Shown piece after piece: positions 36,304 through 44,933 of a stretch of DNA of 64,000 nt. The notes beneath the pieces were generated by a model. It worked only from the letters and a program-made list of their open reading frames with translations, did not search any database and was not told the origin of the DNA. Numbering within the stretch: the stretch's first letter is position 1; each line of letters opens with the position of its first letter. Origin of the DNA: Chthonomonadales bacterium (GTDB taxonomy: Bacteria; Armatimonadota; Chthonomonadetes; Chthonomonadales; CAJBBX01); contig JADLGO010000063.1 in NCBI GenBank assembly GCA_020849275.1, positions 57,520-121,519 on the forward strand, read 5' to 3'. A program made the position numbers and the translations under genes.

Positions 36304-37014
36304 TCACTTATAGTTCAGGTCCCACTGCATGTAGCCCTCGTAGGTCACCAGGTACTTGCCATTGTTCCACTTGGCGTGCCCGTCACAGTAAGCAACGTTC
36401 ACACCGCTATTGTGGATGAACACCGTGTCCCACTGAGCCGGATCGGCCAGCAGGAACCGGGCCACGTCGTACATGCCGCTGGTACCGTTAATGAAGGCAT
36501 AGTACTCGCCGTAGATCCCGCCGTACACCCTGTCATAGTAGTACCACGACGGCTTCGCGCAGTTAATCGCGGCGGTTTGCGCCGGGAACTTCACCTGCGC
36601 GTCGCTGGCGCCCTTGTAGAATGTGTAGTCGCCTCCGGGCGGATACCAGAAGTAGCCGAGGTGGATGTTGTAGGAGTAGGTGCACAGCTTGTTGTACTGC
36701 GTGAACTTGGTCATCGAGGGGCAGTACAGAATCCCGCCGTTCTTGATGTACGGCTGGAGCTTAACTGTCCCGTACCACTTGTCGGCGTCGGCGAAGCCGG
36801 ACTCAAGGTTCGCCGCGAACGGGAACATCTCATCGTAGTCCTGAATGTACATCCGAAGCGCCAGGCCGAGTTGCTTTGTGTTGGACAGACAGGATGTCTG
36901 CCGGGCCTTGGCGCGTGCCTGCGCGAATACGGGGAACAGGATGGCCGCGAGAATAGCGATTATCGCTATCACCACGAGGAGCTCGATCAGCGTGAAGCCC
37001 TTCCTGCTGTTCAT
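36304..37014 (-). CDS. DUF1559-type prepilin-like secreted protein
   Basis: 236 residues. A type IV-pilin-like N-terminus (MNSRKG then FTLIELLVV, with Glu at +5 after the Gly cleavage site) leads into the [13 protein letters not shown] helix typical of Armatimonadota. The C-terminus carries the family's H-x9-DG motif ([12 protein letters not shown]) before GHAKW. The ATG at 37014 is preferred; an in-frame ATG a few codons earlier has a similar ribosome site. Such proteins are processed by prepilin peptidase and sit at the cell surface; their role is not established. Confidence 0.88.
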   Translation of the reverse strand: MNSRKGFTLIELLVVIAIIAILAAILFPVFAQARAKARQTSCLSNTKQLGLALRMYIQDYDEMFPFAANLESGFADADKWYGTVKLQPYIKNGGILYCPSMTKFTQYNKLCTYSYNIHLGYFWYPPGGDYTFYKGASDAQVKFPAQTAAINCAKPSWYYYDRVYGGIYGEYYAFINGTSGMYDVARFLLADPAQWDTVFIHNSGVNVAYCDGHAKWNNGKYLVTYEGYMQWDLNYK

Positions 37015-37250
37015 TCGATAACCCTCGCCTTCCTCCATTGTCATGACCGAGATGGCGCCGCGTACCGCAGATCGGGCATCGGTTACCGACTGCGATAGGG
37101 AACGGATTGCACCCGACCGGCAGCCCGGAGCACCAGACCGAGGGACCTCTGGTCGGGAGCCCTGGCCGCCGCGAACGCGTTGCACCGAAGGAAATCACCG
37201 GCTGGACCACCGCCCGCCATCGCGCCGGCGGCCGGAAGCGTCACCCCCTT

Positions 37251-38345
37251 TCATGACCGTTCCCCGCGCGCCGATGGCGTGCCCGCGGCTGTCTCCGACG
37301 CGGCAGAGCGGCCACCGCCCTCGTCGCGGGTGCGCACAACCGCCTGCGCATCGCGGGGCGGAGCGCAGGAGCCGCGCACGGTTAGCGACGTCGGCAGAAG
37401 CACGCCGTCGAATCGCATCGCGCCTGCCTGGGCGGCTCGCGCCAGCAGCTCGACCGCCATCGTGCCTGCCCGAGCGAACGGCGTGCGAACCGATGTGAGC
37501 GGTGGGTCGGCGCACGTCGCCAGCACCGAGTCCGTGTAGCCGACCACGGAAATGTCGTCGGGTACCCGCCGTCCGGCCTCCCGGAGCGCTCGAAGCGCGC
37601 CCAGCGCGATGAAGTCGTTACGTGCGACGATCGCGGTACACTCGCTCCAGTCCGAAAGGAGCTGGCGCGCGGCCACGTAGCCGTTCTCGAACTGATTGGT
37701 CTCGCGGACCTCGTAGGGATCCACGCCGTGCCAGTACGCCCGCCACATGACGCCGGCGGCCTCGACGGCTCGGCGGAACCCGTCCAGTTTGGGCACGGGC
37801 TCGGCGGGCTCGCCTCCGTAGCAGAAGAGCCCCGCGATGCGGCGGTGGCCAAGATCGATCAGGTGCCGAGCCGCCGCGTGCATTCCCTCCGCGTCACTCC
37901 AGGCGATCATGTTGGGCCCCGGCCGCACGGCGCCGCCGACATAGACGGCCGGCACCCTTCGCGGCGCGCGCTCGAAGCGCGGCTCCCCGGGGCTCCCCAC
38001 GAGGATGACGCCGTCCGTGCGCCCCTCACCGCAAATGCTCTCGAGCACGCTGGAGACCACGAGATGGTATCCAAGGCGTCGCGCCTCCGCGTCGGCCGCC
38101 TCGAGCATCTGGCCAAAGTGCGGGTCGGTCATCTCCCGGCTGTACAGGCCCAGCGCGTACGAGCGGCCGCTCAAGAGCGCGCGCGCCAGGGCGTTGGGCC
38201 GGTAGTCCAGCTCCTGGGCGGCGTGGCGGATGCGCTCGACGGTGGCGGCCGGGATCGGCATCACCATCTTGCCGTTGAGAACCCGCGATGCGGTGGCCAT
38301 CGAGACGCCGGCGCGCCGGGCCACGTCGGCCAGCTTGGCTGCCAT
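37251..38345 (-). CDS. LacI/GalR-family transcriptional regulator
   Basis: 364 residues. The N-terminal helix-turn-helix (LADVARRAGVSMATASRVLNG) and hinge helix (RPNALARALLSGR) are followed by a periplasmic-binding-like sensor domain (LGLYSREMTDPHFGQML; VIARN-like VARNDFIALGALRAL). It is divergent from the DUF6785/Gfo/kinase operon and probably controls it and itself. A candidate operator lies over its own start point (38444-38457). The inducer is probably a sugar (inference). Confidence 0.92.
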   Translation of the reverse strand: MAAKLADVARRAGVSMATASRVLNGKMVMPIPAATVERIRHAAQELDYRPNALARALLSGRSYALGLYSREMTDPHFGQMLEAADAEARRLGYHLVVSSVLESICGEGRTDGVILVGSPGEPRFERAPRRVPAVYVGGAVRPGPNMIAWSDAEGMHAAARHLIDLGHRRIAGLFCYGGEPAEPVPKLDGFRRAVEAAGVMWRAYWHGVDPYEVRETNQFENGYVAARQLLSDWSECTAIVARNDFIALGALRALREAGRRVPDDISVVGYTDSVLATCADPPLTSVRTPFARAGTMAVELLARAAQAGAMRFDGVLLPTSLTVRGSCAPPRDAQAVVRTRDEGGGRSAASETAAGTPSARGERS

Positions 38346-38443
38346 CGGGAACGAACCTCACCTGGTCGCCGGATCCGGCGACCCCGCCACGCCGACGGCG
38401 AGCCGGCGAGCTAATCCTGGTTGCGGACGGGCCCGGCCGCCAC

Positions 38444-38457
38444 GCTAATCGTTTGCC
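38444..38457. promoter_or_regulatory. Candidate LacI-type operator
   Basis: The 14-mer has the LacI/GalR core AA-N-CG-N-TT centred on 38450/38451. It lies 8 bp downstream of the lacI-type gene's -10 box, where a bound repressor would block transcription, and within the divergent region shared with the DUF6785 operon. The outer half-sites are not palindromic. Confidence 0.5.
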
Positions 38458-38464
38458 TAGAGCT

Positions 38465-38493
38465 ATGCTAACAACCGCGCGGCGAGTTGTCAA
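38465..38493 (-). promoter_or_regulatory. Sigma-70-type promoter of the LacI-family gene
   Basis: On the minus strand a perfect TTGACA (38493-38488) and TAGCAT (38470-38465) are 17 bp apart. The rest of 38346-38635 is GC-rich, with no clear promoter found for the plus-strand operon. Confidence 0.7.
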
Positions 38494-38635
38494 GGGTTTT
38501 GGGGTGCCGCCAGCGCATTTTGTTTGGGACAATGGGGCGCCTGGCGCCGGGCCTGCCGCCGGGGAGGATCCGCGCACGCTCGCGCCCAATGTGAGGCCGC
38601 CGGTCCGCCGGCACGGGGAACGCCGGGAACGAACC

Positions 38636-40645
38636 ATGCAGCGACCGAGCCCAGCCATCAGCCACGAGCCGCCCGAGCGGCCCGCTGCCCCGGCGGCGCC
38701 CGCAATGCCAGCGGGGCGCGCCGTTGCCGCGATCGCGCTCGGCCTCCTTCTCTCGGTGGTGGTGGCGGAAGCCGTGCGTCACAGCGAGCTGGTCACCGGC
38801 CGCCCCGTCGCCCACGGCGTTCCGCCGCTACCGGCGTTCGCCGTGCTCGTTCTGCTGAGCGCCCTGCGCCCGGCGCTGCGGCGCCTGGCGCCGCGACTCG
38901 CTCCCACGCGCCAGCAGATCCTCGTGGTCTACGCGATGCTGACCACGTCCACCATCCTGGTCGGCGCCTACCACATCCGGGCGCTGCTGCCCCATCTGGT
39001 CTCGATGCGGTACCTGGGCCGCGCCGGCGGGCCAATGGCCGACTACGCGGCCTACCTGCCGGCCTGGCTGGCGCCTCGCGGTCTCCGCGTGGCGCTCGAC
39101 TACTACGAGGGCTCGCCCACCCACGGCGTGCCCTGGGCCGCGTGGGCCGTGCCGCTCTTCTGGTGGAGCCTCTTCCTGGCCGCCGTCTTCGCCGCCGCGT
39201 TCTCGCTCGTCGTGCTGATCCGTCGTCAGTGGATCCATGAGGAGCGGCTGAGCTTCCCGCTTCTCGGGGTGCCGCTCGCGGTGGTTTCCGGCGATGGCGG
39301 CCTGCGCGGCGCCGCGGGGCGGCGGGCCCTCTTCGCGGCCGGGCTGGCGGCGGCCGCGACCTTCAACGGCCTCAACATCCTGCACGTGCTCTACCCGCCG
39401 GCGCCCGCCATCGGCTTCCAGGTCTCCCTCGCCCCCTACTTCACGAGCCGGCCCTGGGAGCCCCTCGGAGATATCAGCCTGTTCTTCATGCTGGAGGCCA
39501 TCGGCATCGGCTACCTGGTGCCGCTGCAGATCACCTTCTCGACCTGGTTCTTCTACCTGTTGTCGCGCCTGTTCGCGGTCGCCGGCGCCGCGCGCGGACT
39601 GGACGACCCGGGCTTCCCGTACACCCAGGATGTCTCAGCCGGCGCCTTCGTTGCCCTGGGCGTCCTGCTCGCCTGGGGCCTGCGGCGCACGCTGGCGGAC
39701 AGCCTGGCCCGCGCGTTTCGCCGTGAGGGCGGCGCCAGCGCGGAGCGCTGGGCATGGCTCGTCCTCGGGTCCTCGACCGTGTTCCTCCTCGCCTTCGTCG
39801 AGGCCGCTGGCTTTTCGCTATGGCTGGCGGCGCCCTACTTCGCCGTGATCGGCCTGTTCCTGCTCGTATACGTTCGGATCCGCGCCGAGGCCGGGGTGCC
39901 GTTCGGGTTCATCTACCCGTATGGTCTGCCCAAGGAGATGGTGCTCAACGCGGTCTCCGTGCCTGGCGCCCTGAGTCTCGGCGGGACCGGGTCGGTCGTC
40001 CTGTTCTCGGCGTTCGCCTGGATGTCGCGACACCACCTTGCGGAGGAGCACGCGGCCTATCAGCTCGACGGCCTGAAGCTGGCCGAGGGGAGCCGCATCC
40101 CGATGGGCTGGATGCTCGCGGCGCTGGCGCTCGCGTTCGCCGTCGGCCTGGCAGCGGCTTTCTGGGCCCACCTGGACGCATACTATGCCATCGGCAGCAA
40201 CGTGGCGGGCGGCGGCGGCGCCATCGCCAACGAGTGGCGCGCGGCGCTGGCCCAGCAGGAGTACGAGCAGATGGCCTCGCGCCTGGCGTCGCCTCCGGCG
40301 CGCAACATGACGCGCGTGACCGCCGAGCTCGGCGGGGCCTGTGTCGCGGCCATACTCTCGTGGGCCCGGCTGCGCTGGGTCGGATGCCCCTTCCACCCGC
40401 TCGGCTTTCTGCTCGCCACCTGCCAGGGCGACACCTCCGTGGCCTGGTTTCCCCTGTTCGTGGCGTGGCTGTGCAAGTGGCTGATCCTGCGCGCTGGCGG
40501 CCTGCGCGCCTACCGGCAGGGCATTCCATTCTTCCTGGGCCTGGCGATCGGTCACTACTTCGTGGCGGGGGTGTTCTGGCCGGTGTTGAGCCTTTTCATC
40601 GCGCCCGAGGCCAGCCGGTCGTACGGGCTGTTCTTTGGCGGATAG
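38636..40645 (+). CDS. DUF6785/DUF6784-type multipass membrane protein (paralog 3)
   Basis: 669 residues, about 14 membrane segments, close to paralog 2 (shared blocks FMLEAIGIGYLVPLQITFSTW, AGVPFGFIYP, PFHPLGFLLAT). The ATG at 38636 starts a short Pro-rich leader before the first membrane segment (VAAIALGLLLSVVVAEAV); the open frame extends further upstream into the regulatory region, but that part has no ribosome site. First gene of a five-gene operon divergent from the LacI-type regulator, so it is the likely regulated membrane component. Confidence 0.82.
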   Translation: MQRPSPAISHEPPERPAAPAAPAMPAGRAVAAIALGLLLSVVVAEAVRHSELVTGRPVAHGVPPLPAFAVLVLLSALRPALRRLAPRLAPTRQQILVVYAMLTTSTILVGAYHIRALLPHLVSMRYLGRAGGPMADYAAYLPAWLAPRGLRVALDYYEGSPTHGVPWAAWAVPLFWWSLFLAAVFAAAFSLVVLIRRQWIHEERLSFPLLGVPLAVVSGDGGLRGAAGRRALFAAGLAAAATFNGLNILHVLYPPAPAIGFQVSLAPYFTSRPWEPLGDISLFFMLEAIGIGYLVPLQITFSTWFFYLLSRLFAVAGAARGLDDPGFPYTQDVSAGAFVALGVLLAWGLRRTLADSLARAFRREGGASAERWAWLVLGSSTVFLLAFVEAAGFSLWLAAPYFAVIGLFLLVYVRIRAEAGVPFGFIYPYGLPKEMVLNAVSVPGALSLGGTGSVVLFSAFAWMSRHHLAEEHAAYQLDGLKLAEGSRIPMGWMLAALALAFAVGLAAAFWAHLDAYYAIGSNVAGGGGAIANEWRAALAQQEYEQMASRLASPPARNMTRVTAELGGACVAAILSWARLRWVGCPFHPLGFLLATCQGDTSVAWFPLFVAWLCKWLILRAGGLRAYRQGIPFFLGLAIGHYFVAGVFWPVLSLFIAPEASRSYGLFFGG

Positions 40646-40658
40646 CGGGGGGACCAGC

Positions 40659-41666
40659 ATGGGTGCGAGCCGCGAGCTGCAGTTAGCGGTCGCCGGGGTC
40701 GGCGACTTCGGGCGCCGATATGTGCGCGCGCTGAACGGAATGTCAGGCGTGCATGTCCGCTGGGTGTGCGCGCGCGACCCCGAGCGCACGCGCCGCGCCG
40801 CGGAGGAGCTCGGCGTGCCGCGCCACACGACGGACTTCACGCGAGTGTGCGCCGATGACGGCGTTGACGCCGTGATCGTCGTGACTCCCGAGGCCGCGCA
40901 CCGGGCGATCACCGTGGCTGCGCTGGAGGCCGGAAAGCACGTGATCGTGGAGAAGCCGCTCGCGACGAGCGACGAGGACGCCGGCGCCATGATCGAGGCG
41001 GCCCGCGGGTCCGGACGACTGCTGATGACGGCCTTCCTGCTCCGCTTCGACTATCGTTACGCTCAACTGCGCGACCGGTTGGACGACATCGGCCCGATCC
41101 GCAGCCTCTACGCGTGGCGCAACTTCGACCGCAGCCTTTTCCGGCTCTACAGCCGAACCCACAGCTTCGTCGAGAACGCGATCCACGACATCGACCTGAT
41201 GCTCTGGTATGTCGGCTGTCCGGTGAGCCGCGTGCACGGATTCTGCCGCAACACGCTCGGCCTGCCGAACCCCGACGTCAACTGGGGGTTGCTGGAGTTC
41301 GAGGACGGCACGCTGGGCACGCTCCAGACCACCTGGCTCTATCCGGAGCAGGAGCACCGCAACCTGCAGTGGAACGCCGGGATTCAGGTGATGGGCGCGC
41401 GAGGGGTGCTGGAGGCCCGCAACGACGCGATGGGCCTGCACGCCAACACCGAGGCGGACGGCATTCTGCTGCTGGATCAGACGGGGTGGGCCGACATCCA
41501 CGGGGAGGCGCGAGGGGCCTTCGGGGCCATGCTGCGCCACTTCGTGGCCTGCCTGCGCGGCGAAACCGAATACCGCGGCACCAGCCCCGAGGAGGCTCGC
41601 GAGGCCATGCGCGTGGCCTGCCGACTCGTCGACGATGCCGGGCGGCGCGGCGAGAGTGCCGGGTGA
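40659..41666 (+). CDS. Gfo/Idh/MocA family oxidoreductase
   Basis: 335 residues with all family signatures: LAVAGVGDFGRRYVRAL, VDAVIVVTPEAAH, the intact VIVEKPLATS (EKP) motif, and ENAIHDIDLMLWYVG with the active-site D/H region. The ATG at 40659 has GGGGGG upstream; a TTG at 40635 overlapping the DUF6785 gene is less likely. It overlaps the next gene by GTGA. NAD(P)-dependent sugar oxidoreductase expected; substrate unknown. Confidence 0.9.
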   Translation: MGASRELQLAVAGVGDFGRRYVRALNGMSGVHVRWVCARDPERTRRAAEELGVPRHTTDFTRVCADDGVDAVIVVTPEAAHRAITVAALEAGKHVIVEKPLATSDEDAGAMIEAARGSGRLLMTAFLLRFDYRYAQLRDRLDDIGPIRSLYAWRNFDRSLFRLYSRTHSFVENAIHDIDLMLWYVGCPVSRVHGFCRNTLGLPNPDVNWGLLEFEDGTLGTLQTTWLYPEQEHRNLQWNAGIQVMGARGVLEARNDAMGLHANTEADGILLLDQTGWADIHGEARGAFGAMLRHFVACLRGETEYRGTSPEEAREAMRVACRLVDDAGRRGESAG

Positions 41667-42751
41667 CCGCCTCTGAGCGCGAGACCCTTGCCCGCGCGAC
41701 CGAGCGCGTCAGCTCCCGCTACGACGTGGGCGAGGTCATCGGCGCGGCCGTGCTCGAGGGCGGCATGTTTCTGCGCCCCGTCCTGCTCACCACGACCACC
41801 GGGCGCTACGTGCTGCGAGCCCACACGTTCCGCCGAACGGAGGCGCGCTTCGGCTTTCAGGCCGGTCTCGTGGAGCACGCGGCCGCCGGCGGCGTACGCT
41901 GCGCGCGCGTGGTCCGTGACCGCCGCGGCCGCTGGGGCGAGGCCGTCGATGGCGCGTTCGTGGCGCTGCACGAGTACGCAGACGGACGCCTGTACACCTG
42001 GCCTGAATGGTCGGCGCGCAAGCGCGAGGGCTTCCTGCGGCGGCTGGGCGGCGGAGTGGCCCGCGTACACGATGCACTGGCGGATGCCCGGCCGGTAGGC
42101 GACGCCCGGCTCGACCCCGCGCTCCCGCCGATACAGTTTGACAGGCCCGGGGCCGCGCGTGCCGACTACCAGGCACGGATCGCGGCGCTGCGCGAGGCCC
42201 GTGGCGCGCACGCTTCCCGTGCGCGCGCGGCGCTGCTCGCGTGCGCGGAGCGGGTCGACGGCCTCTTCGCCTGGCTTGGGCGCGCCGTGGAGGACCTGCG
42301 CCTGGCGGCGGCCGGCCGCCAGGCCGTGCACGGCGACATCTCGCCCGTCAACATGGTCTTCGCGCCCGACAGCGAGGCGTTCGCGCTGATCGATTGGGAC
42401 TGCGCCCGACGCGAGCCGCGGATCTACGACGCGCTCGGCGATGTGCTGCTGCGCGCCCCGTGGGACGCCCCGGACGACGCGCGGCAGGAGGAGGTGGCGG
42501 AGTACCTGGCCGGTTACGGGGAAACTACGGCCCGACCGCTCACCGCCACGGAGCGGGCCGGGGTGCCCGCGTTCTGTGTCGCGCGCCAACTGGAGGACCT
42601 GCGGCAGCGGCTCGCCGTGCTTCCGCGCCTCGCCGAGAGCCGCGACACGGAGTACGCCGCCCTCGTCGCGATGCGGCTGGCCTGCATGGAGCGAATCGTG
42701 ACGCGATGGGCGAGCCAGGCCGGCGCCGGCCGATGGAAGGAGTTTCCGTGA
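41663..42751 (+). CDS. APH-like small-molecule kinase
   Basis: 362 residues. The GTG at 41663 overlaps the oxidoreductase stop (GTGA). The kinase catalytic loop is AVHGDISPVN and the metal-binding segment FALIDWDCARRE; GRYVLRAHTF near the start supplies the ATP-site strand. It belongs to the APH/ChoK/HSK2 group. Together with the kinase at 32774 it is the second such gene next to a DUF6785 gene, which points to phosphorylation of an imported small molecule (inference). Confidence 0.83.
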   Translation: MTASERETLARATERVSSRYDVGEVIGAAVLEGGMFLRPVLLTTTTGRYVLRAHTFRRTEARFGFQAGLVEHAAAGGVRCARVVRDRRGRWGEAVDGAFVALHEYADGRLYTWPEWSARKREGFLRRLGGGVARVHDALADARPVGDARLDPALPPIQFDRPGAARADYQARIAALREARGAHASRARAALLACAERVDGLFAWLGRAVEDLRLAAAGRQAVHGDISPVNMVFAPDSEAFALIDWDCARREPRIYDALGDVLLRAPWDAPDDARQEEVAEYLAGYGETTARPLTATERAGVPAFCVARQLEDLRQRLAVLPRLAESRDTEYAALVAMRLACMERIVTRWASQAGAGRWKEFP

Positions 42752-43785
42752 ACCTGATCAACCTGCGGAGCGACACGCAGACGCTCCCCACCGAGGCGAT
42801 GCTCGAAGCCATGCGGACGGCGCCGCTCGGAGACGATACCTACGACGAAGACCCAACAGTCGAGCGCCTGGAGCGCATGGCGGCCGCGATGCTCGGCAAA
42901 GAGGCCGCGATGCTCGTCATCAGCGGCAACATGGCCAACCTGGCCTGCCTGATGGCCCACGCCAGCCCCGGCGACGAGGTCATCATAGACCCCGACTCGC
43001 ACATCTATTACTACGAGGTCGGAGGCCTGGCCAACATCGCCGGCCTGATGCCCATGCCCGTCCCGAGCCGGCGCGGCCTGCTCAACCCGGTGGACGTGCG
43101 GGCCGCCATCCGCAAGCCCAACCTGCACTACCCGGTTCCCCGCCTGCTCTGCCTTGAGAACACACACAACCGCGCCGGCGGGCGCGTCGTGCCGCTCGCC
43201 CTGCACCGGGACCTCTGCCGCACGGCGAAGGAGCGCGGGCTGGCGGTGCACCTGGACGGGGCGCGCATCTTCAACGCGGCGATCGCGGCCGGGGTGCCGG
43301 CCTCCGCCTACGCCGAGGACGTCGACACGCTGATGTTCTGCCTCTCGAAGGGGCTGAGCTGCCCGCTCGGCTCGCTCGTGGTGGGTAGCCATGACCTCGT
43401 GGCGAAGGCCGACCGCGCGCGCAAGCGGCTCGGTGGCGGGATGCGACAAGCGGGAATCATAGCGGCCGCGGGCATCGTGGCGCTCGAAACGATGGTCGAC
43501 CGGCTGGCGGATGACCACGCGACGGCCAGGCAACTGGCCACCGGGCTGAACGCCATCACCGGCCTCGCCGTGGATATGGAGGGGGTGGAGACGAACATGG
43601 TGTACGTGGACCACACGGGCACGGGCCTGCCCACCGATGCGGTGCTGGCCCGGCTCAAGGAGGGCGGTGTGCTCGCCAGCGGGCGCCCGCCCGCGCACTT
43701 TCGCATGGTGACGAGCCGCCACCAGGACGCCTCGGTCATCGCCGAGGCCGTCGCGCGCGTGCGGCGGGCGGTGCCCGCGCCGTGA
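42748..43785 (+). CDS. Low-specificity L-threonine aldolase-like PLP enzyme
   Basis: 345 residues. Family motifs are present: INLRSDTQTLPT, DDTYDEDPTV, H85 in DPDSHIYYYE (PLP stacking), LENTHNRAGG, D170 in VHLDGARIFNAA and the PLP Lys K201 in CLSKGLSCPLGS. It cleaves beta-hydroxy-amino acids to glycine and an aldehyde. The GTG at 42748 is chosen because GGAAGGAG sits 5-6 nt upstream and it overlaps the kinase stop by GTGA. Confidence 0.88.
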   Translation: MNLINLRSDTQTLPTEAMLEAMRTAPLGDDTYDEDPTVERLERMAAAMLGKEAAMLVISGNMANLACLMAHASPGDEVIIDPDSHIYYYEVGGLANIAGLMPMPVPSRRGLLNPVDVRAAIRKPNLHYPVPRLLCLENTHNRAGGRVVPLALHRDLCRTAKERGLAVHLDGARIFNAAIAAGVPASAYAEDVDTLMFCLSKGLSCPLGSLVVGSHDLVAKADRARKRLGGGMRQAGIIAAAGIVALETMVDRLADDHATARQLATGLNAITGLAVDMEGVETNMVYVDHTGTGLPTDAVLARLKEGGVLASGRPPAHFRMVTSRHQDASVIAEAVARVRRAVPAP

Positions 43786-44933
43786 CCGACTGGCTTGACC
43801 TGCAGACCGCCGAGCGGCTGCTCTCCGACCTGGTGGCGATCCCGTCCGTCAACCCGATGGGCCGCCCGTTCACCGGTTCCGCGCCGGTGGAGCGCGGCGT
43901 GGCGGACTACCTGGAGCATCTCTTCGCGCCCTATCCCGTCCGCATGTCGCGCATGGCGCCTGGGCCCATGCACGAGAGCCTGCTCGTGGAGGCGCCGGGC
44001 CGCGCCGACGGGCCGTGCGCCCTCTTCGAGTCGCACATGGACACCGTGCCGGCCGACGACTGGAGCGACCGGGCCTTCGAGCCCCGGAGCGAGGACGGGA
44101 TGCTGATCGGGCGCGGCGCCTGCGACGACAAGGGCCCTCTCCTCGCCATGGCGCTGGCGCTGCTTGACCTGCTCGAGCACGGGGAGCGGCCAGCCATGCC
44201 CGTGCTGCTGATGGCCGCCGGCGACGAGGAGTTCGGCCAGACCGGGATCAAGCAGTTCCGCGCGACCGAGCGCCCGGTCGCGTTTGGAGTCTTCGGCGAG
44301 CCCACGCGTATGGCGCCCGTGGTGCAGCACAAGGGCACCGTACGCTGGGATGTCACGGTGCACGGCCGCAGCGCGCACACCTCCCGCCCCGAGCTCGGCG
44401 AGAACGCCATCCTGGGCGCGATGCGGGTGATCGAGGCCCTGGCCAGCCACCAGGAGGCGCTGCAGGAGCGCCACGTCAGCCCGCTCACGACTGGCCCGAC
44501 CATCACCGTCACGATGATCGCGGGCGGCCGCACGCGCAACGCCGTGCCGGATGAGTGCACGTTGGCCGTCGACTTCCGCGTGGTGCCGGGGATGGACCCT
44601 CTGCGCGCGCGGGAGGAGGCGATGCGCGCGCTCGACGCGACGGGCCTGCCGATCACCCATTCCGAGGTCCAGCTCTGGACGCCCGCGCTCGACACGCCGC
44701 CGAATCACCCGCTGGTCGTCCTGGCGCTCGAAGCGTGCCGCCGGCATGCGGGGGACGGCATCGCCGTTCGCGGCGAGCCCTACGGCACCGACGCCGCCTG
44801 GATCGCCGACCGAGCCCCGGCGATCGTCCTCGGGCCAGGCGACATCGCGCACGCCCATGCCGTCGACGAGCGTGTCAGCATCGCGGCCCTCGTGGCGTGC
44901 GCCCGGATCTATCGGGAGCTGATGGCCTTCTGA
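43782..44933 (+). CDS. M20 family metallopeptidase (ArgE/DapE/CPG2-type)
   Basis: 383 residues. Two-zinc ligands are visible: H85-x-D87 in ESHMDTVP, D115/D116 in GACDDKGPL, E149-E150 (catalytic and metal) in AAGDEEFG, and a C-terminal His in AHAVDERV. It hydrolyses an N-acyl or peptide bond of an amino acid-like substrate. The GTG at 43782 overlaps the aldolase stop (GTGA). Its 3' end overlaps the opposing DUF4434 gene by 25 bp. It may release an amino acid that the aldolase then cleaves (inference). Confidence 0.9.
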   Translation: MTDWLDLQTAERLLSDLVAIPSVNPMGRPFTGSAPVERGVADYLEHLFAPYPVRMSRMAPGPMHESLLVEAPGRADGPCALFESHMDTVPADDWSDRAFEPRSEDGMLIGRGACDDKGPLLAMALALLDLLEHGERPAMPVLLMAAGDEEFGQTGIKQFRATERPVAFGVFGEPTRMAPVVQHKGTVRWDVTVHGRSAHTSRPELGENAILGAMRVIEALASHQEALQERHVSPLTTGPTITVTMIAGGRTRNAVPDECTLAVDFRVVPGMDPLRAREEAMRALDATGLPITHSEVQLWTPALDTPPNHPLVVLALEACRRHAGDGIAVRGEPYGTDAAWIADRAPAIVLGPGDIAHAHAVDERVSIAALVACARIYRELMAF

